This document shows, one piece after another, positions 35,133 to 44,223 of a stretch of DNA of 64,000 nucleotides. Numbering within the stretch: the stretch's first letter is position 1; the number at the start of each line of letters is the position of its first letter. The DNA lies in contig NZ_CP012109.1 in the NCBI RefSeq assembly GCF_000280925.3, forward strand, positions 2,252,501 to 2,316,500, given 5' to 3'. Origin of the DNA: Myxococcus hansupus (GTDB lineage Bacteria; Myxococcota; Myxococcia; Myxococcales; Myxococcaceae). The position numbers and the translations under genes were made by a program. Below the pieces are notes generated by a model. The model saw nothing but the letters and a program-made list of their open reading frames with translations. It had not been told where the DNA came from and searched no databases.

Positions 35133-36170
35133 TCAGAAGAGGCTAAGCTGGGGTGTGGGCGGCGGCTTCCGCTCCGGGCGCCGGAAGGTGTCCGGGGCCG
35201 TTTCGGTGACCCACGACGCGCGCAGGCCCACCTTCCGGGCCGCCGCGTCGAAGAGGCGGTGGATGGTCTCCGCGTAGAGGCCGTCCCCGCGCATCCGGTG
35301 TTTGAAGCGGCTGTCGTTGAGCTCGCCGCCGCGCGTTTCGCGGATGCGGTGGAGCACGCGCTCGGCGCGCAGCGGCAGCTTCGCGCGCAGGCGCTCCGCG
35401 AAGACGTCCTTCACTGGCCCGGGCAGTCGCACCAGGGTGTGGTGCGCGCGTTTCGCGCCGGCCTCTTTCGCCGCGGCCAGCACGCGGTGGATGTCCTCGT
35501 CGTTGAGGCCGGGGATGATGGGCGCCACCGACACCGCCACGTCGATGCCGGCCTCGGTGAGCCGCTGGATGGTGAGCAGCCTCCGCTGGGGGGAGGCGAC
35601 GTAGGGCTCCATGGCCCGGGCCAGCTCCGCGTTGTGGAAGGGGAGGCTGATGCTCACCCACAGGCGCGCGTCGCGTGCGAGCCGCTGGAGCACGTCCAGG
35701 TCGCGCTCCACGAGCACGCCCTTGGTGATGATGCCCACCGGGTTGCGGTACTCCGCGCAGACCTCCAGGCAGCCGCGCGTCAGGCGCAGGGACGCCTCCA
35801 GCGGCTGGTAGCAGTCGGTGACGCCGCTGAAGACGACCGTCTCGCCCTTCCAGGAGGGTTTCTCGAAGGCCTCGCGCAGCAGCTCCGGCGCGCGGGGCTT
35901 CACCACCAGCTTCGTTTCGAAGTCGGTGCCCGCGCCCAGGTCCAGGTACTGGTGCGTGGGCCGCGCGTAGCAGTACGCGCAGGCGTGGAGACAGCCCCGG
36001 TACGGGTTGACGCTCCAGTTGAAGCCCACGTCCGGGCTGTCGTTGTGTGACAGCACCTGTCGGCTGTGGTCCTCGAGGACCTCCAGCTTCGACGGTGGGA
36101 TTTCGTCCAGGTACTCCACCGCGGTGCTCGCCCACGGGTTGGGCGGATTGTCGATGGGGCGTGCCTTCAC
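35133..36170 (-). CDS. Radical SAM protein (PA0069/SplB-like)
   Basis: 345 residues. The radical SAM cluster motif appears as CLHACAYC at about residues 60-67 in the context NPYRGCLHACAYCYARPTHQ, characteristic of the PA0069 group related to spore photoproduct lyase; VVFSGVTDCYQPLE and IITKGVLVERDLDVL follow. The protein binds a [4Fe-4S] cluster and SAM; the substrate is unknown. GTG start at 36170. The C-terminus ends in TPQLSLF, similar to the ruvB C-terminus (TPQGSLF), probably a coincidence of linker composition. Convergent with the GlsB-like gene. Confidence 0.9.
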   Translation of the reverse strand: MKARPIDNPPNPWASTAVEYLDEIPPSKLEVLEDHSRQVLSHNDSPDVGFNWSVNPYRGCLHACAYCYARPTHQYLDLGAGTDFETKLVVKPRAPELLREAFEKPSWKGETVVFSGVTDCYQPLEASLRLTRGCLEVCAEYRNPVGIITKGVLVERDLDVLQRLARDARLWVSISLPFHNAELARAMEPYVASPQRRLLTIQRLTEAGIDVAVSVAPIIPGLNDEDIHRVLAAAKEAGAKRAHHTLVRLPGPVKDVFAERLRAKLPLRAERVLHRIRETRGGELNDSRFKHRMRGDGLYAETIHRLFDAAARKVGLRASWVTETAPDTFRRPERKPPPTPQLSLF

Positions 36171-36221
36171 ACGCCTACCGTGGGCCTGAAAGCACGTTCA
36201 GTCAAGGGCCCGCGCACAATG

Positions 36222-36251
36222 AAAAGGGGAACCCCCTGCAGAGGGTTCCCC
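36222..36251 (-). terminator. Intrinsic terminator of the 36.3-36.7 kb lipoprotein gene
   Basis: On the minus strand GGGGAACCC and GGGTTCCCC form a 9-bp perfect stem with an 8-base loop, followed directly by TTTT. This is the clearest textbook rho-independent terminator in the window. Confidence 0.85.
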
Positions 36252-36292
36252 GATGACGCCATCCGGATGGCGGTGCGGCTGGGTTCGACGGC

Positions 36293-36688
36293 TTACCAGG
36301 TGCGGACGAGGAGCTTCTGGACGCCGACCGACGTGCCATTGTTACGCACGTACAGCCGCGCACCGAGCCACGCGCAGTTGAGGTTCATGTTGTTGTGCGA
36401 ACCGTTGGCGGGGACGGTGCCACTGAGGCTGTTGCCGCCGCAGTAGGCGGTGTACGGCGTTGCAACGGACGACGGGTTCTCGATGGTGAACGGGGTGGTG
36501 CCAAACAGCCACGCCGAAAAGTCCCGCGTCTGCCCCGCGTCGACGTAGGCGGACTCAGCGGCCTGCGCCACATCCCCCAGCTCCGGCTGCTGCATCGCCT
36601 GCTCTTCCTCCGGCGTGTACTCCCCACCGCAACCCACGACCGCCAGAGACAGCAGACCCACAACTCCCAACGTATTGAACTTCTTCAT
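36293..36688 (-). CDS. Small secreted lipoprotein
   Basis: 131 residues. Signal peptide with lipobox (AVVGC), then a Glu/Gln-rich linker (EYTPEEEQAMQQPELGDV) and a domain of about 75 residues with two Cys, probably disulfide-bonded (YCGGNSLSG; NMNLNCAWLG). The ATG at 36688 is preceded by GAGGGGGAAG. No family is recognised; the pattern resembles the many small secreted lipoproteins of myxobacteria. A 6-bp hairpin (GTCCCC-GATTT-GGGGAC, 36711-36727) lies 23 bp upstream and could be an operator; a strong terminator follows the gene. Confidence 0.7.
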   Translation of the reverse strand: MKKFNTLGVVGLLSLAVVGCGGEYTPEEEQAMQQPELGDVAQAAESAYVDAGQTRDFSAWLFGTTPFTIENPSSVATPYTAYCGGNSLSGTVPANGSHNNMNLNCAWLGARLYVRNNGTSVGVQKLLVRTW

Positions 36689-36997
36689 GACTTCCCCCTC
36701 ATTGCGAGTTGTCCCCGATTTGGGGACGCGCGCTGTGTATGGGGGTTTTCACGTATTGTAAATGGTGTGTTTCTGACACCGGGTGGGGTGAGATTGATTG
36801 CGGGGGGCGGTGCATTGAGACGTCAAACATCCCGGCGTGTTGTCGACGGAGGCATCCCCACCGGCTGGTGAAACCCGTCGCCATCGATCTTGGCGACGCG
36901 AATTCGCTCACGTTGTCACGGTGCCCGCTCAGCGCCGCCTTGGGGTATGTTCGCCCCGCGCTCGGGCCGGTGTGCGTGTCCCAGGGGGATTGAATCG
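36689..36997. other. AT-richer divergent intergenic region
   Basis: 309 bp between the divergent lipoprotein and beta-barrel genes. It holds the GTCCCC/GGGGAC inverted repeat at 36711-36727 and a relatively AT-rich stretch around 36745-36800 (for example CGTATTGTAAATGG) likely to contain promoters for one or both genes. No coding frame is convincing and no exact promoter is assigned. Confidence 0.5.
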
Positions 36998-37606
36998 ATG
37001 CCTGTGCGCTGGATGCCGTTAGCCCTATTGCTCAGCCAACTGTTACCTGTGCTTGCGAGCGCGGAGCCATTGCCGTCGCCAGGGTGGGGGCTGCTGCTCT
37101 CTGGCGGAGGAGGTCTTTTCGCTGGCAGGAACGAAAACACGCGTGGCGCACTTCTGAGCGCCCACCTGCTCGTGGAGACGCCCCTGGGCCTGGAGGTCGG
37201 GCTCGCGTTGCAGTGGGGACGCAGATTCAGGACAACCCTGGCCGTGGATTCGGTCACGTCCACGCAAGACGAACCCCGGGAGCGCCCGTGGGCTTCGTTC
37301 CGGGGGATTGCTGGAGAGGCTCGCTACCGTTTCTTCCGGGACCGGCGCGTCTCGCCCTGGGTGGCACTGCGCGTGGGACGCAGCACCTCTAGCAAGATCA
37401 ACACGGACTCGCATCCCCCCTACCAATACACCAACTCGCACCTGGCCCTGGCCGCGGGCGGCGGCCTGGAGTTCCGAATCCATGGCCTGCTAGGCCTCAC
37501 CTTGGCCGGGTATTTCCAAAGCTGTGACATCAACACCCGGCCCCATGACAACATCTGTACGGGGGCGGGGCCGACGGTGGTGCTCAGCCCGCATCTGCGC
37601 TTCTGA
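36998..37606 (+). CDS. Putative outer-membrane beta-barrel protein
   Basis: 202 residues. A signal peptide (LALLLSQLLPVLASAEP) is followed by alternating amphipathic strands (GWGLLLSGGGGLFAG, AHLLVETPLGLEVGLALQWG, VSPWVALRVGRSTS) ending in VVLSPHLRF with a C-terminal Phe, as in small outer-membrane barrels. Two Cys near the C-terminus may pair. ATG at 36998 is chosen because AGGGGGA sits nine bases upstream. Function unknown; localisation is the only safe inference. Confidence 0.7.
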   Translation: MPVRWMPLALLLSQLLPVLASAEPLPSPGWGLLLSGGGGLFAGRNENTRGALLSAHLLVETPLGLEVGLALQWGRRFRTTLAVDSVTSTQDEPRERPWASFRGIAGEARYRFFRDRRVSPWVALRVGRSTSSKINTDSHPPYQYTNSHLALAAGGGLEFRIHGLLGLTLAGYFQSCDINTRPHDNICTGAGPTVVLSPHLRF

Positions 37607-37658
37607 CAAGGCCCTGGCGTCTCACGGCAGCAGGAGTCTCCATGCTCGGTGATGCCGC

Positions 37659-37693
37659 GGCCTCCGGCACGAGACGCGCTCGTGCCGGAGGCC
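37659..37693. terminator. Long perfect bidirectional terminator hairpin
   Basis: GGCCTCCGGCACGAG and CTCGTGCCGGAGGCC form a perfect 15-bp stem around ACGCG, midway between two convergent genes (stops at 37606 and 37703). It would fold in either transcript; no T-tract follows. Confidence 0.75.
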
Positions 37694-37702
37694 CGTCCGG
37701 AG

Positions 37703-37996
37703 TTACATGTTCGAGGTGGGGCGTGCGCACGGGGAGCAGTTCCCGCATGAGAACGAGCCGTCCGAATGAATCACACAGTCGTAGCAGCTCCAGCATGACT
37801 GGGCCGAAACGTCCACACGAACACCGGACGGGTCCGTCATCACGCCGGACGTGCAGTCCTGCACCACCCCATCGTGATGCAGCGTCATTGCGCCATCATC
37901 CTGACGCTCGATGCGAAACTCGGTGTTCACGGCGTCCCCGCAGCCCAGCAACGTTGCGATGCACAGGGCTGCGGCGGGCAAGAGAAGTCGCTTCAT
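37703..37996 (-). CDS. Small Cys-rich lipoprotein
   Basis: 97 residues. Signal peptide with lipobox (TLLGC), a short beta-rich part, and a Cys-rich C-terminus with the pattern CWSCYDC ... CGNCSPC, six Cys in about 20 residues that could form disulfides or bind metal. ATG at 37996 has an AGGAG site eight bases upstream, which fixes the start; the frame is open further upstream but without a ribosome site. Convergent with the barrel gene and divergent from the DUF2314-like gene. Function unknown. Confidence 0.75.
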   Translation of the reverse strand: MKRLLLPAAALCIATLLGCGDAVNTEFRIERQDDGAMTLHHDGVVQDCTSGVMTDPSGVRVDVSAQSCWSCYDCVIHSDGSFSCGNCSPCARPTSNM

Positions 37997-38072
37997 GGTT
38001 TGAACTCCTGGGGTGTAGGGAAGGCATGCCACTGTGGCACAACTGGATTTGAGCCGCGAGGGCAGGTCGTTT

Positions 38073-38116
38073 CGATGTTTGTCCTTGCGAGGGCGTTGTC
38101 GCTCGAACAAACATCG
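38073..38116. promoter_or_regulatory. Inverted repeat in a divergent promoter region
   Basis: CGATGTTTGT (38073-38082) and ACAAACATCG (38107-38116) are exact reverse complements 24 bp apart; partial GCGAG/CTCG pairing extends the arms inward. It lies 51 bp upstream of the gene starting at 38167 and 77 bp upstream of the divergent lipoprotein. It could be an operator for a dimeric regulator or a long hairpin. Confidence 0.5.
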
Positions 38117-38166
38117 CAGATGAGGTGCCCTGGCATTGAGCTGGCGTTCCTCCCGTAGGGAGTCGC

Positions 38167-39150
38167 ATGTCCTTTCGATTCGTCGCCGTAGGTCTTCTCG
38201 TCTCCTTCCTGGGAGTCTTTGGCTGTGCCCACACGCCGTCATCCGCTGTCGAGACGTCGTCGCCGGCGGGCTCACCTTGGGATCGGGAGTGGGTGGTCTG
38301 GGCGGAGGAGGATGCGGTCCGCATCGCCGCGTGGCGGGGGCATCCCCGGATGGAGGGGCGCTTTCACGAGGAGGCCGCCGACGACATCCAGGCCTTCTTC
38401 CAGCATCCCGAGTCGAACGACCCCATGCACAACGAGGTGATGTGGGTGACCGTCATCGCCCACGACGCGGCGAGTGACTCCTTCCTGGGCATCCTGCTCA
38501 ACGCACCTCGACACCTGAAGGACGTGCAGGAGGGAGACAACGTCGTCATCCATCTGCCGGCGGAGGCGGAGTTGCCGTTCGCCCGTGACGCGGGGAAGGG
38601 CCGGTTGGGGTGGCCTGTCGCCGCGGCGGGGTCATTCTCCGAGACACTCATCCGCGGCGTCCGGAGCTACCGTCAGGGCCGCTTCGGCCACCATCCGCCA
38701 GGCATCCAGGCGTGTATCGAGACCTTGGGGCCCGTCCTGGAGCCCGCGCCTCAGTCCGAGCCCGCGAACCTGCGCGCCTTGGGGCACTTCGTTCTCGCAC
38801 GCTGCCTGGCGGAGCAATACGAGACGGTGCGCGCCATCCACCATTTCGAGCAGGTCCTGCGTCTCACGCCCGAAGATGAATACGCCCGGTTGGGCCTGCT
38901 CGCGGAGTTGTCCCTCCTGGCGCATATGCGCCAGGACGCTCTGCCGTCAGGGACCGAGCAGGAATGGGAAAGCCGTTATCTCGCGCAGGTGGCCGTGGCT
39001 CGGGAGCGTCTCCAGAACCGCCAGGCGCTGGAGCTGCTCGACGTCATCTTCAGCCAGCAGGAGATTGAAAGCGGGGATGAGCTCACGCCCGAGCAGTTGG
39101 AGAAGCGGCGTCGCGTGGGGGCCGGGGCGTTTCGCTACAAGGCGCGCTGA
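38167..39150 (+). CDS. Lipoprotein with DUF2314-like domain
   Basis: 327 residues. Signal peptide with lipobox (LGVFGC). At about residues 65-145 there is a DUF2314-like segment (VTVIAHDAASDSFLGILLNAPRHLKDVQEGDNVVIHLP), a beta-barrel domain of unknown function. The rest is helical and TPR-like (LGHFVLARCLAEQYETVRAI HHFEQVLRLTPEDEYARLGL). TAGGGAG lies close upstream of the ATG. Possibly cotranscribed with the large membrane protein that starts 39 bp later. Function unknown. Confidence 0.7.
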   Translation: MSFRFVAVGLLVSFLGVFGCAHTPSSAVETSSPAGSPWDREWVVWAEEDAVRIAAWRGHPRMEGRFHEEAADDIQAFFQHPESNDPMHNEVMWVTVIAHDAASDSFLGILLNAPRHLKDVQEGDNVVIHLPAEAELPFARDAGKGRLGWPVAAAGSFSETLIRGVRSYRQGRFGHHPPGIQACIETLGPVLEPAPQSEPANLRALGHFVLARCLAEQYETVRAIHHFEQVLRLTPEDEYARLGLLAELSLLAHMRQDALPSGTEQEWESRYLAQVAVARERLQNRQALELLDVIFSQQEIESGDELTPEQLEKRRRVGAGAFRYKAR

Positions 39151-39189
39151 GTGCGCGTTCGGGGTGCGTTGGGGATATGCTGACGCATC

Positions 39190-42100
39190 ATGATCTGCCA
39201 AGTCTGTGCGCGGCTCCGCGACGTGGCCACGGCCGCCACGTGCCCGGAGTGTGGGGCGCCGCTCGTCCCCGCCACCGAACTCCATCTCGAAGCGCTCGTG
39301 AAGGAGTCGCTGCGGCGACACATCGAAGGCTGGCAGGCCCGCGCGCTCATTGATGTCGATACGGCGACGCGGCTCACCCTGTCCCTCGCTCCGGAGTCGA
39401 ACGACGGCGGCGGCGTAGCGCCCGAGGAGCCGGCGTCCACGCTGGATTCCGCCGACGCAGTGGTGATCTCCACCGTGGATTCGGCCACCCGCGCGGAGGC
39501 CTGGGCTGATGGGCTCTCGACCTCCCTTCGCGAAGGGAGTGGCTGGCGCCTGTGGGGCTGGGGCGCGGCGCTCGCGCGCTCGTTGGACGAAGCCGCGAAG
39601 GCGGAGCGGGCGCAGAAGGCGCGCGGACGCCGAGGCCCACGGGAAGGGGATTCAGAGGCGGGCGAGGATGACCTGGGCGCGGCGCTGGGCTCCGGCGAGG
39701 CGTTCTTCGCCAGGGATGTCTCGGGTCCGCTCAGCGGAGGGCTCGAGGCCGTCGTGGCGCTCGACGCACGGCCGGAGAGCACGCCCCGGTTCCAGGAGTT
39801 CATCTGGTGGTTTCTGGGCGCGGTGTTGGTGCTGGGCGGCTCGCTGATGGGCGTGCGCGAGGCCTGGAATGCGCTCGGCGGCGTTCCTCGGCAGTTGCTC
39901 GTCACGGGCGCGTTGTGGGGCTACCACGCGGGGTTCGTCGGGCTCGGCGTGTTCTTGTCCCGCCGCTCGATGCCGGTGGGGCGCGTCCTTTCGGGCATCG
40001 GCCTCGCGTTGCTTCCCGTGGCCTTCATCGCGATGTCGTCGCTGTTCGAGCTGTCATCGGGGCTCGGTGTCGCGGTGGCGCTCGGTGTCGCCGCGCTGGG
40101 CATGGTGCCGCTGAGGTCGGCGGGAAGGCTGCTGCATGGCACCTCCGCCACGGCGCTGGCGGTGGCGCTCCTGCCTTCCCTGTTCGCCGGGCTTCCGTTG
40201 ATGTCGCTCGACGACGCGCCGTGGTCGCGCGCGCTCTGCGCCGGCGTGGGCGTGGTGGCCCTGGCGGCCACGGCATGGCGCGCGCGCAAGACGACGTCGG
40301 GGAGCACTGCGCTCGTGAGCGCGAGCGCCGCGCTCTATGGCGCGCTGTGGCTCGCTGTCTTCTGCGTGGCGAGCGCGCCGTCGGGCTTCGACGCGCTGGA
40401 GCCGGGCAGCCCGCTGTTCGCGGGCCTCACGTTGTGGGCCCAGGCCCTGGCGGTTGTCATCGCCGTGTCCGCGACCACCGATTCCATGCGCGAGGCACAT
40501 CCTCGCGCGAGCCCGGTGCTCGAAGTGGTGGCCTACGCGGTGCTGGCCAGCGGCGCGCTCGCGGGGGCGCTCGGCGCGTTCTCCGTCGCGGCGGGAGATG
40601 ACTTCCAGGTCGACTTCGCTTCGGCGCTCGCGCCAGGCGTCGCGGCGGGAGTCTTCTTCCTGTTGGAGCCGCGCCGGCGGGCCTTGGTCCACCTCGTGGC
40701 GTTGACGGCGCTCCTCGGCGGCGCCCTGGTCGCACGCACGCAGGCTCCCGCGGACCCGGGGTGGTGGGTGTTGGGCGGCACGGTGGCGGCGTCGGGGTTG
40801 ATGCTCCTGGCGCGGTGGAGTGCCTCGCCGGGGCTGCGCATCCGGTTGCTCGCATGGAGCATCGTCGGGTCGCTGGCGTCGCTGCCCCTGGTGAGCCATT
40901 TCGGCCTCGCTGACGCTCCCTGGGCCAGGGTGCTGACGGGGCTGGTCATCGCGGGGGGCGCGCACCTCGCGGGGGGCTGGCGCTGGCGAGGTCTTCACTA
41001 CCTGGGCGGCGTGGGCCTGCTCTTCGGTGTGCTCGCCTTCGCCACGGGGACCCCTGGGTTGGAGGGGCGCTGGGCGCCGCTGGCCGTCTTCGCGCTGATG
41101 AGCGGGCTCTATGGCGCCGTGGGGCTCGTGCAGGCGGCCTGGGCTCAGCCCGCGTCACGGCGGGACGGGCTGCTCCCCCTGGACGACCTGTCGCTCTGTC
41201 TGGCGGCGGCGGGCGTCATCATGGTCGTGGACGCCGCCCCCGTGGCTCCGGGGTTCCTCGTGTCGGCAGGGGGCCTTCCTGGAGGCGTGCTCGCCGCGCT
41301 TCCCACGGCCGTGGTCACCACGTGGCTGTTGCTGCGGGTCCGGCGCGATGGGAGCCGGCTCGTCGCGTTCCTGGCGGCCTCGGGGATGGCGCTCACCGTG
41401 TCCCAGGTGATGGGCACGGTGTCGGACTTCTCGTCCCCGCGAGCGGCCCTGGTCGCGGCGTCACTGTCGCTGGGCTTCGCTGTCTTCTCGGCGTTGCGTG
41501 GCCGTACGCCCCCGCCGGCGGATGCCACGGGCACTCCAGCCCCCAGGCCTGAGGGCCGGAAGATGGTCGACCTCTTCCGGTTGCCGCTGGGAGCGCAGGG
41601 GATGCCGCTCTTCACGGACGGCTTCGCCACGGCGGCGTTGGTGCAACTCCTCATCGCGGCCTTCACGCTCACGGGCTGGCTGTCCCGGCCCACGGATGCC
41701 GAGCGCGCCACCGGGCTGCTCGCGTGTGGGTTGTTGCTCCTGACCGTGCTCGTGGCCTTTGTCTCCCGCGGCTTCGTGGCTTGCCGGTTGCGAGGCTCGG
41801 TGGTGACGCTCGCTTTGCTGGGAGGGCTCATCGCGCTCACGGCCCTGGTGAACCGCGCGGGCCGTCCGTCGCCACCGGATGTCGTCGCCCTGCGGCTCCC
41901 GCTCGTCGGCATCGCGCTCTGGGGGCTCGCGTTGGCGACACGGCGCTTCGGCCCATGGGTCGCAAAGCAGTTGGAGCGACCGCGTCACGGCAAGGTCTAC
42001 CACTGGGTTCCCCACGTCGGCGTGGCCGTGCTGGTCTGCGTGCTTCTGAAAGGCGCGGTCCTGGTCGGGTTGCCCACGCCTTCCCGGGCGCTGGGCATCA

Positions 42101-44199
42101 TTCCGCCGCTGATGTTGTTGGGCCCCGCGGTGTTGATGGGGCTGCTCGCGGTGTCCGCCCGGTCGGTGCGCCTCGCGAGCATGGGGCTTTACCTCGGGCA
42201 TGCGGGCGCGGCGCTCTGGGCCGCGAGGCAGTCCCTGCTCGGGCCTCGGCTCGTGTCGCTGCGGCCTTTGGAAGGCGAGTGGGTGCGCACGGGCGCCGAG
42301 TCCTTGCACTGGCTCCAGGATGGCGCCTGGCTGGCGCCCGGAGACTCCGTGTTCCTGCTGTGGCAGCGGGCCTTCGCGGGGATCTCCGCCGCCGGGCTCG
42401 TCTATGCCGCCGCGTCGCTTCGAGGGCTGCCCGAACGTTTCCAGCAGCTCTTGCGACACCATGCTGGCATCAGCGTGGGCCTCGTCTTCCTCGCGGCGCT
42501 CTTTCAACCCGGGCTCACCGCGGCGGGCCTCGTCCTCGCGACAGGGCTGGTGCTGTTCGTCGGCGGAGCGAAGGCGCAGGGGCGTCTCGTCCTGGGCGCG
42601 AGCATCCTCTTGCTCGTCCATGCCTTGGCGCACCGTGTGGGCATCTTCGAGATGTGGCCCGGGCCGGTGTTCGCGCTGGTGGGGCTCGCGGTGGTGAGCC
42701 TGGGGCCGTGGCTCGTCCGGCGCAGGGGACTTTCGGAGAGCGCGGCTCGCGTTCGCATCCATCAGGCCACGGCCATCTATGCGCTGGCCGCGACGGTGTA
42801 CGCGCTGGCGACGAACGGCACGTCGTCGTCGACGCTCGCCGCGCTCAACCTCCTGGCGGAGGCGGGCATGAGCCTGGGGGGCACCTGGATGGTCTCCCCC
42901 GCGTTGCCGGTGACGATGGCGCTCATCGCCGCATCGCTGTTCGTGGCGGCGTTCCAGTGGAAGGGCACGCTCGCTTCGCTCGTCGCGACGCTGGGCGCTT
43001 GGATGCTGGGCGCCACGTTCGTCGCCTCGCTCATGGCCTTCCTGTCGATTCAGGCGAGCCTGACCGGGCCTTGGTTGCGCTATGGCCCGCTCTTCCGTGC
43101 TCACGGCGCGGCCCTGGCCCTGGCCGCGGCGGTGGGCGTGGTGGTCCTCCATGTCGCGCAGGCGTGGGCACGCAGGCGCCGGGCAGACGTCGCGGGCGGC
43201 CTGTCCTGGGGGCGCGACACGGGGATGGTGGTCAGCGGGGTGATGCTGGCGGTCCTGGCCATGGGGGGCTTCGCCTCGGAAGAGGCCCTGCCGCGGGCCA
43301 TTGCCTCCATGGGAATCCTGGTGCTGGTGGCGCTGCACTGCGCCTGGAGTCAGCACACCGGGCGGCACGTCTACTTCGTGCAGCTCTCGGTCGTGGGCGC
43401 CTATGTCCTGGTGCGCAATCTGTATGCACCGGGCCTGCGCGCCGAGCACGACGCACTGTTCGCGTTGGCGCTGGGGTTCATCTTGGTGGGCGTGACGGTG
43501 CTGGCGAGACGGGCGGGCGTACAGCCCGTGGAGGCGGCCACGCGGCGTTTCGCCGCGCTGCTGCCCCTGGGCGTGGCGTTGATGTTGCCGGGCGAGGCGA
43601 CGCGAGAAGCGGCGCTGCTCGCGGGGGGCTCGGGGCTGCTGTACGCGACGCTGGGCGCGGTGGAGCGCAGCCGGTTGTTTGGCGCGTTCGCGGCGGCGGC
43701 GTGCAACTTCGCGCTGCTCATCGCCGCGCTGGCGTTTGGCCTGGAGGGCCTGGAAATCTATCTGGCGCCCCTGGGCCTCTTGTTGCTGATGCTCGGTCAG
43801 CTTTTCTCGGGGAGCCTGCCGCAGGCCGCGCGCAACACCGTGCGGATTCTCGGCGGCCTGCTGTTGTACGTGCCGGCGGCCGCGAAGATGGCGGTCCAGG
43901 TGGGCCAGTCGCCCGACGGCATGTACGCGCTCGTCTTCGGAGGGGTGTGCCTGCTGGGCGTGGTGGCGGGAATGGTGTTCCAGATTCGCGCATACCTCGC
44001 CTTGGGCACGCTGTTTCTCACCCTGGACGTCGCGGCCACGCTGCTCGACGCCGGGTTGAAAGACCACCGCGTCGGCTTCCTCGTGATGACACTCACAGGG
44101 CTCACCCTCATTGGGGGACGTGTCCTCACGACGTTGAAACGCCAGGAGTGGGAGCTGCTCGTGCGGCGCGTCCGCGTCCAGCTTCGCGGTTGGGATTGA
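39190..44199 (+). CDS. Giant polytopic membrane protein with N-terminal zinc ribbon
   Basis: 1669 residues. The first 25 residues hold a zinc-ribbon pattern (MICQVCARL ... CPECG), then a soluble, partly disordered stretch to about residue 195, followed by roughly 40 hydrophobic helices to the C-terminus. Composition and layout resemble the very long DUF2157/DUF2339-like membrane proteins of Bacteroidetes and myxobacteria, whose function is unknown. No transporter signature, ATPase or glycosyltransferase motif was recognised. Third-position GC is high throughout, and the antisense frames are shadows. ATG at 39190 follows the previous gene after 39 bp. Confidence 0.8.
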   Translation: MICQVCARLRDVATAATCPECGAPLVPATELHLEALVKESLRRHIEGWQARALIDVDTATRLTLSLAPESNDGGGVAPEEPASTLDSADAVVISTVDSATRAEAWADGLSTSLREGSGWRLWGWGAALARSLDEAAKAERAQKARGRRGPREGDSEAGEDDLGAALGSGEAFFARDVSGPLSGGLEAVVALDARPESTPRFQEFIWWFLGAVLVLGGSLMGVREAWNALGGVPRQLLVTGALWGYHAGFVGLGVFLSRRSMPVGRVLSGIGLALLPVAFIAMSSLFELSSGLGVAVALGVAALGMVPLRSAGRLLHGTSATALAVALLPSLFAGLPLMSLDDAPWSRALCAGVGVVALAATAWRARKTTSGSTALVSASAALYGALWLAVFCVASAPSGFDALEPGSPLFAGLTLWAQALAVVIAVSATTDSMREAHPRASPVLEVVAYAVLASGALAGALGAFSVAAGDDFQVDFASALAPGVAAGVFFLLEPRRRALVHLVALTALLGGALVARTQAPADPGWWVLGGTVAASGLMLLARWSASPGLRIRLLAWSIVGSLASLPLVSHFGLADAPWARVLTGLVIAGGAHLAGGWRWRGLHYLGGVGLLFGVLAFATGTPGLEGRWAPLAVFALMSGLYGAVGLVQAAWAQPASRRDGLLPLDDLSLCLAAAGVIMVVDAAPVAPGFLVSAGGLPGGVLAALPTAVVTTWLLLRVRRDGSRLVAFLAASGMALTVSQVMGTVSDFSSPRAALVAASLSLGFAVFSALRGRTPPPADATGTPAPRPEGRKMVDLFRLPLGAQGMPLFTDGFATAALVQLLIAAFTLTGWLSRPTDAERATGLLACGLLLLTVLVAFVSRGFVACRLRGSVVTLALLGGLIALTALVNRAGRPSPPDVVALRLPLVGIALWGLALATRRFGPWVAKQLERPRHGKVYHWVPHVGVAVLVCVLLKGAVLVGLPTPSRALGIIPPLMLLGPAVLMGLLAVSARSVRLASMGLYLGHAGAALWAARQSLLGPRLVSLRPLEGEWVRTGAESLHWLQDGAWLAPGDSVFLLWQRAFAGISAAGLVYAAASLRGLPERFQQLLRHHAGISVGLVFLAALFQPGLTAAGLVLATGLVLFVGGAKAQGRLVLGASILLLVHALAHRVGIFEMWPGPVFALVGLAVVSLGPWLVRRRGLSESAARVRIHQATAIYALAATVYALATNGTSSSTLAALNLLAEAGMSLGGTWMVSPALPVTMALIAASLFVAAFQWKGTLASLVATLGAWMLGATFVASLMAFLSIQASLTGPWLRYGPLFRAHGAALALAAAVGVVVLHVAQAWARRRRADVAGGLSWGRDTGMVVSGVMLAVLAMGGFASEEALPRAIASMGILVLVALHCAWSQHTGRHVYFVQLSVVGAYVLVRNLYAPGLRAEHDALFALALGFILVGVTVLARRAGVQPVEAATRRFAALLPLGVALMLPGEATREAALLAGGSGLLYATLGAVERSRLFGAFAAAACNFALLIAALAFGLEGLEIYLAPLGLLLLMLGQLFSGSLPQAARNTVRILGGLLLYVPAAAKMAVQVGQSPDGMYALVFGGVCLLGVVAGMVFQIRAYLALGTLFLTLDVAATLLDAGLKDHRVGFLVMTLTGLTLIGGRVLTTLKRQEWELLVRRVRVQLRGWD

Positions 44200-44223
44200 G
44201 CGTCCGCTCCCGCGAATCCAGAG

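Noticed and set aside
41461-44067. 868-codon antisense frame in the large membrane protein gene
   Set aside because: His/Arg/Gln-rich composition typical of shadow frames; the plus-strand frame has coherent membrane helices and high third-position GC.
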